Positions 60,043 to 64,000 of a stretch of 64,000 nt of DNA are shown here, piece by piece. The stretch is from Polynucleobacter difficilis (GTDB lineage: Bacteria > Pseudomonadota > Gammaproteobacteria > Burkholderiales > Burkholderiaceae). A program made the position numbers and the translations under genes. The DNA lies in assembly GCF_003065365.1 (NCBI RefSeq), contig NZ_CP023276.1, forward strand, positions 1,931,530 through 1,995,529, in the 5' to 3' direction. Numbering within the stretch: position 1 is the first letter of the stretch; each line of letters starts with the position of its first letter. A model generated the notes under the pieces. The model saw nothing but the letters and a program-made list of their open reading frames with translations. It was not told the origin of the DNA and made no database searches.

Positions 60043-61422
60043 TTATTTTCCGATGCAAAATTGGCTAAATATTTTTCCGAGCAAATCGTCTGGCATTAGG
60101 CGGCCGGTAATTTGGCCAAGCTGTTCTTGTGCCAAACGGAGCTCTTCCGCAAACAGCTCCAATGCACGATTTCCTTGAAGCGCATAAAGGCTGGCCTTGT
60201 GTAATGCTGCCTCAGCATGCCTCAAACAATCGATGTGGCGTTGGCGGGAAATGAGTACATCCTCTTGCCCAGCCTGCCAACCAACGCGGGTCAAAATGGC
60301 ATTCTTTAACTCAGGAATACCGGCGCCCGTTTTGGCAGAGATAAAAAGCGTCTCTGGTTCTGTGGCGCCGTTAACTGCGCCCAGTAAGTCGGCCTTATTA
60401 ACCAATCGCAAAGACGTACAGCCTACAGGCAGTGCTGCCACTACCTCGGCATAAAGCGTCTCGTCGGCCATTTGCGCATCCGGAGCCTCTATGTAAATAA
60501 GCAAATCAGCTGTACGTATCGACGCCCAAGTACGCTCAATTCCAATTGCCTCAACCTCATCACTCGTCTGCCGCAGACCAGCCGTATCAATAATGTGTAT
60601 TGGAACGCCATCGAGAGTGATGCTTTGCTTTACCCTGTCCCGCGTTGTTCCGGCTACGGCAGTCACAATCGCAACCTCTTCGCCCGCCAAGCAATTTAAT
60701 AAAGAGCTTTTACCCACATTGGGGGCGCCCACCAAGACCAGCTGTACGCCATCACGCAATATCTGTCCCTGCTTGGCAGCACCAAGCAAGCGCTGAAGCT
60801 GTTCCTGAATTTCGGTTAGCTGTTGGCGCGCTTGGGCGTTTTCTAAAAATTCAATTTCCTCTTCGGGGAAGTCGAGGGTCGACTCGACCAAAATACGCAA
60901 TTGCGTTAGAGCCTGAACCAAACGATGAATGTCATCGGAGAACGCGCCCTGCAGCGAGCGCGCCGCGCCCATGACGGCAGCGTGCGATTGCGCATCAATT
61001 AGATCGGCAATGGCTTCTGCTTGGGCTAAGTCAATTTTTTCATTTAAAAAAGCGCGCAGTGAGAACTCGCCCGGCTCGGCTATTGCTAAACCAGCCTGTT
61101 GGCCTAATTGCAGGCAGCGCTGCACAACCAAATCGAGGAGTTGTGGTCCGCCGTGGCACTGCAGCTCCAAAACGTCCTCGCCCGTAAACGAGTGGGGCGC
61201 CGAAAAATAAATTGCAAGACACGAATCAATAATGCGGCCGTCGTGGTTGCGTAAATCAACCAGGGTAGCTTTGCGGGGCTGCAGTCGTGTATTGGTAATG
61301 GCGAAGGCAAGCTCTTGCAAACCTTCGCCACTGATTCGAATAATGCCTACGCCAGCTTTGCCAGGCGCGGTAGCAATAGCAACAATGGGGATTTTTCTGG
61401 ATGCAGGCCCCATTGCTAACAT
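60043..61422 (-). CDS. mnmE: tRNA modification GTPase MnmE
   Basis: MnmE works with MnmG to build the (c)mnm5 group on U34 of tRNA. The 459-residue protein has an N-terminal folate-binding domain, a helical domain, and an inserted GTPase domain from about residue 220. There LVGAPNVGKSSLLN is the P-loop, DTAGLR the switch II, and NKAD the base motif. It ends CIGK, the conserved catalytic Cys. A stand-alone mnmC oxidase in the same window acts in the same modification. It is followed by a 145-base gap to pckG. Confidence 0.97.
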   Translation of the reverse strand: MLAMGPASRKIPIVAIATAPGKAGVGIIRISGEGLQELAFAITNTRLQPRKATLVDLRNHDGRIIDSCLAIYFSAPHSFTGEDVLELQCHGGPQLLDLVVQRCLQLGQQAGLAIAEPGEFSLRAFLNEKIDLAQAEAIADLIDAQSHAAVMGAARSLQGAFSDDIHRLVQALTQLRILVESTLDFPEEEIEFLENAQARQQLTEIQEQLQRLLGAAKQGQILRDGVQLVLVGAPNVGKSSLLNCLAGEEVAIVTAVAGTTRDRVKQSITLDGVPIHIIDTAGLRQTSDEVEAIGIERTWASIRTADLLIYIEAPDAQMADETLYAEVVAALPVGCTSLRLVNKADLLGAVNGATEPETLFISAKTGAGIPELKNAILTRVGWQAGQEDVLISRQRHIDCLRHAEAALHKASLYALQGNRALELFAEELRLAQEQLGQITGRLMPDDLLGKIFSQFCIGK

Positions 61423-61441
61423 AGTGATACTGAATGCAGTA

Positions 61442-63109
61442 TTACATTGCTCGTTTAATAATCATCTTGTTGATCTGCCACTGCTGCGCAATCGACAATA
61501 TGTTGTTCACTACCCAGTACAACACCAATCCGGCGGGGAAGAAAAAGAACATGATGGAAAAAATGATGGGCATGTAGAGCATCACTTTTGCCTGAATTGG
61601 GTCTGGTGGAGTTGGGTTCAGTTTGGTTTGAACCCACATCGATACCGCCATGATTACCGGCAAAATGTAATAAGGATCTGGCACGGCCAAATCATGAATC
61701 CAGAGAATCCAAGGTGCATTGCGGATTTCCACTGAGGACAACAATACCCAATACAAAGAAATAAATACAGGTATCTGAATCAGCATGGGCAAGCAGCCAC
61801 CCAGCGGATTGATCTTTTCCTTCTTGTAAAGGGCCATCATTTCTTGATTCATTTTTTGCGGATTGCCTTTATTGGCCTCGCGCATTGCCATTACTTTTGG
61901 CTGCACTTCTTTCATGCGCGCCATTGACTTGTAACTTGCGGCAGACAGGGGATAGAACAAGAGCTTAATTAGGAAGGTCAATATGACGATGGACCAGCCC
62001 CAGTTGTTTACGTATTCATAAATACGCTCTAAGGTCCAAAAAATGGGCTTTGCCAGGATGGTTAAATACCCGTAGTCTTTGAGCAGCTCTAGTCCAGGTG
62101 CAATTGCTTCCAGGGTGCTTTCTTGTTGTGGGCCAATAAACAAGCGTGCTGTCTCGACGGTTGTTTTGCCAGGAGCAATATCGTCGATCGGGGTTTGTAT
62201 GCCAACACGATAAACGTTGGTGTCGATTTTTCCAGCATAGATGTCGCGATTTAATTTATCGCTGGGAATCCATGCGCTCGCATAGTAATGCTGCACCATC
62301 GCCACCCATGCAGGGTCACCAGCAGGAACTTGCTTTGGTATGGCGATTTTGTTTTTCTCAATATCGGTAAATTCGAGCTTATTAAACTTTTCTTTATTGG
62401 TGTAAACCGCTGGGCCTGTAAATGTGCTGTAGAACTGACTCTCTTCCAGCTTGCTGCCGTCGCGCACTAATTCGGTATATAAAACCAACGGGCCTACTGC
62501 CGCATTATTTTTAGTGACACGGTGCATCACATCAATGACGTAGCTCCCGGTATTCAAGATGAAGGTTTTTTCAAGGGTGACGCCATTGCGCTCACTCGCA
62601 ACAACCAGAAAAGGTCGGCCGGACCCATCTTTACCGCTCGCCTGCAATTTGAATTCACTCGTATGGTTCGGTAGTTCTGCGTTGCCTGCAGCAATCAAAC
62701 CAGAACGTGCAAAATACTGATGGCCAGGCGTTACCTGCATTAGTTTGATGGGTTTCTTGTCGGCCTCTAACTCTTTTAATAAGGTTGCGCCCACGACGTT
62801 AGCGCCGTCTGCGCTGACCTCAACTACGAGAACATCGTTTTGTAAAGTGAAGCGCTCTTTGCTTGCCAGCTGTGCCATGCTCGCTGGAATTGCTTTGGGC
62901 GCAAGCACTGGTGCAGTGTTTGTGTTGGTGGCCGTCGATACGGGGACGTCACTTTTCTTTTCATCTCCACTCACTGGCGCAACTTCTTGCTTGCTCATGC
63001 TTTGTGGTCCGAACAGCGGGGTTTTGCCTTCGTACGCTAACCAGTTGTTGTAAAGGAGCAGTCCTGCAATTGAGAAAACAGCCCAGAGGATGGTTCTTTT
63101 CGTATCCAT
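61442..63109 (-). CDS. yidC: Membrane protein insertase YidC
   Basis: YidC inserts and folds inner-membrane proteins, alone or with SecYEG. The 555-residue protein starts with a membrane segment (TILWAVFSIAGLLLYNNWLAY), followed by a large periplasmic beta-sandwich (about residues 60-340). The conserved five-segment core begins near residue 365 (WSIVILTFLIKLLFYPLS), with the coiled loop KVMAMREANKGNPQKMNQEMMALYK and GCLPMLIQIPVFISLYWVL. It sits between mnmE (19 bases) and yidD (4 bases), the usual oriC-proximal order. Confidence 0.97.
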   Translation of the reverse strand: MDTKRTILWAVFSIAGLLLYNNWLAYEGKTPLFGPQSMSKQEVAPVSGDEKKSDVPVSTATNTNTAPVLAPKAIPASMAQLASKERFTLQNDVLVVEVSADGANVVGATLLKELEADKKPIKLMQVTPGHQYFARSGLIAAGNAELPNHTSEFKLQASGKDGSGRPFLVVASERNGVTLEKTFILNTGSYVIDVMHRVTKNNAAVGPLVLYTELVRDGSKLEESQFYSTFTGPAVYTNKEKFNKLEFTDIEKNKIAIPKQVPAGDPAWVAMVQHYYASAWIPSDKLNRDIYAGKIDTNVYRVGIQTPIDDIAPGKTTVETARLFIGPQQESTLEAIAPGLELLKDYGYLTILAKPIFWTLERIYEYVNNWGWSIVILTFLIKLLFYPLSAASYKSMARMKEVQPKVMAMREANKGNPQKMNQEMMALYKKEKINPLGGCLPMLIQIPVFISLYWVLLSSVEIRNAPWILWIHDLAVPDPYYILPVIMAVSMWVQTKLNPTPPDPIQAKVMLYMPIIFSIMFFFFPAGLVLYWVVNNILSIAQQWQINKMIIKRAM

Positions 63110-63113
63110 GTAT

Positions 63114-63353
63114 TTATTCTTTTATCTTGCGTGGGTTAATTGCTGGGTCATAGCCACCATGACTCCAAGGGTTGCATCGCAATAGCCGCCAGACGATTAG
63201 TCCGGCACTTTTGGCGCTGCCGTGGGCTTTAAAACAATCGCATGCGTATTGAGAACAGCTCGGCTCGAACTTGCATTGAGAGCCAAAAAATGGGCTCAAT
63301 GCGATTTGGTAAATTCGGATCACTGCTATTGCTGCGCGGTTAATGATCTGCAC
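63114..63353 (-). CDS. yidD: Membrane protein insertion efficiency factor YidD (GTG start)
   Basis: YidD is a small membrane-associated protein that aids YidC insertion. The 79-residue sequence carries the signature FEPSCSQYACDCFKAHG near residues 29-45, with two of the conserved cysteines, and RLLRCNPWSHGGYDPA near residue 56 with the third. The start is GTG at 63353, immediately after the rnpA stop, so translation is probably coupled. Confidence 0.95.
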   Translation of the reverse strand: MQIINRAAIAVIRIYQIALSPFFGSQCKFEPSCSQYACDCFKAHGSAKSAGLIVWRLLRCNPWSHGGYDPAINPRKIKE

Positions 63354-63716
63354 TTAAATTAGCTCCGCTAATTGCGCTTTAAGTGCGCCAAATTCCATGG
63401 AGCGTAAGCGACCCCGTGTTGCTTGACCAATCGGCTTTTTAAGTCGAATGACAATATCGTGAGCCTCTAATATTGCACTGTGCGGTTGGCGTGTGCTTTC
63501 GCGTATGAATCGCTTAAGCTTGTTTCGATCTACCGCCCTTTTAGCCAACTTCTTGGCAACAGCAATGCCTAGGGCGCCATCCATGCCTTGACTGCGAGAC
63601 CCTAAATACAAACCCCAGTGTTTTGATGTTTTGGGATTTGTTTTAAGTAATTCGGATATGCGTGCGCTATTCAAGCGAGTGCGCTTACACTGCCAGGCGT
63701 TTACGGCCCTTGGCAC
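63354..63716 (-). CDS. rnpA: Ribonuclease P protein component
   Basis: RnpA binds the RNase P RNA and helps it cleave tRNA precursors. The 120-residue frame has the conserved RNase P basic helix KRAVDRNKLKRFIRES near residues 61-76, preceded by GIAVAKKLA. The GTG at 63716 lies 32 bases inside rpmH. The next in-frame start is TTG at 63674, which gives 106 residues and avoids the overlap. The upstream frame is closed by a TAA, so one of these two must be used. Sequence alone does not decide between them. Confidence 0.92.
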   Translation of the reverse strand: MPRAVNAWQCKRTRLNSARISELLKTNPKTSKHWGLYLGSRSQGMDGALGIAVAKKLAKRAVDRNKLKRFIRESTRQPHSAILEAHDIVIRLKKPIGQATRGRLRSMEFGALKAQLAELI

Positions 63717-63819
63717 GACGTGCGTTTAAAACGGTACGGCCGCCACGCGTTTTCATGCGCACACGGAATCCATGGGTGCGTTTACGGCGGGTTACGGATG
63801 GTTGATATGTTCTTTTCAT
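63685..63819 (-). CDS. rpmH: 50S ribosomal protein L34
   Basis: L34 is a 44-residue basic protein of the large ribosomal subunit, starting MKRTYQPSVTRRKRTHGF and ending GRKRLAV. It is identical in plan to other bacterial L34 proteins, and the frame is complete with ATG 63819 and TAA 63685. The sequence CCCGAGGTC lies upstream of the ATG. It heads the rpmH-rnpA-yidD-yidC-mnmE run that leaves oriC. The GTG candidate for rnpA is inside its 3' end. Confidence 0.97.
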   Translation of the reverse strand: MKRTYQPSVTRRKRTHGFRVRMKTRGGRTVLNARRAKGRKRLAV

Positions 63820-64000
63820 GATTGACCTCGGGAAAGCCAAGTATTTTCCTTTGTGGCGCCCAAAAGGTCAACCTAAGTTGTGCTCTTATTGGGTTTTTCC
63901 CTTATTTTATTTGGTGTTTATTTCATTATTGATTGATTTTTAAGGTTTTTTATTGTTTGGTCACAAGTTATCCACAGGTTTTCCACCCACTTAAGGCTTG
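63820..64000. promoter_or_regulatory. oriC-proximal region with DnaA box and rpmH promoter area
   Basis: The 181 bases up to the window edge are A/T-rich, with no gene. TTATCCACA at 63968-63976 is a perfect DnaA box, and a weaker TTTTCCACC follows at 63979-63987. On the minus strand TTGACC (63871-63866) with AT-rich bases about 18 further downstream is a possible rpmH promoter. Gene order predicts dnaA and the rest of oriC just beyond 64000. Confidence 0.7.

Noticed and set aside
1..64000. CRISPR array, rRNA operon or complete insertion sequence
   Set aside because: No regularly spaced repeats, no 16S/23S/5S sequence and no transposase frame were seen in the window.

Overview
The window looks like the end of a betaproteobacterial (Burkholderiaceae) chromosome that stops just short of oriC. 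Gene content and order point to Polynucleobacter or a close relative: gatCAB beside mreBCD-mrdA-rodA, def-fmt-rsmB-DUF4390-ntrY-ntrX, and rpmH-rnpA-yidD-yidC-mnmE next to a perfect DnaA box at 63968-63976. The genus is inferred from remembered gene order, not from a search. Most of the window is compact, chromosomal, housekeeping DNA.

Layout. 1-9.1 kb (all minus): metX (cut by the window edge), slmA, argB, dksA, a CobW-type metal GTPase, xerC, DUF484, gatB, gatA, gatC. 9.2-14.7 kb (plus): the rod-shape operon mreB-mreC-mreD-mrdA-rodA, ended by a terminator shared with HU. 14.8-24.8 kb: HU, a cytochrome c, an SAF-domain oxidoreductase, lipid A enzymes (LpxO-like, LpxL-like) around a beta-carbonic anhydrase, a pseudouridine synthase, prfC with no ordinary start codon, and small proteins including a 59-residue histone-like one. 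24.8-35.5 kb: metabolic and envelope genes (serine-glyoxylate aminotransferase, FMN hydroxy-acid oxidase, SbtA-like carrier, pirin, nitronate monooxygenase, a lipoprotein-type methyltransferase, MAPEG). 35.6-36.2 kb: a tandem glycine riboswitch reading into an unknown small ORF instead of a glycine gene. 36.2-40 kb: cupin, DinB, TPR, peroxiredoxin, orphan histidine kinase.

40-46.3 kb is accessory DNA lying downstream of tRNA-Phe(GAA). The 3' end of the tRNA, with or without its terminator, recurs in direct orientation at about 40.05, 41.28, 41.58 and 45.65 kb. These copies split the region into gene modules: a Tat-type patatin, a 69-residue protein, a six-gene sulfur/persulfide-type cluster run by an ArsR-rhodanese fusion, and a COG4315 lipoprotein. 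Each copy carries a matching inverted arm after exactly 11 bases, as expected of recombination cores left by serial integration. No integrase gene remains in the region. Four short TTTTAAA-centred palindromes also lie in this stretch. This region, the orphan riboswitch and the prfC start are the most unusual parts of the window.

46.4-64 kb returns to core genes: an SMR transporter, the ntrX-ntrY two-component pair at the end of the def-fmt-rsmB operon, a short dprA divergent from def, topB converging on and overlapping a stand-alone mnmC oxidase, pckG, and mnmE-yidC-yidD-rnpA-rpmH running away from the origin. Non-ATG starts are fairly common (mreC and HU TTG; topB, yidD and rnpA GTG).
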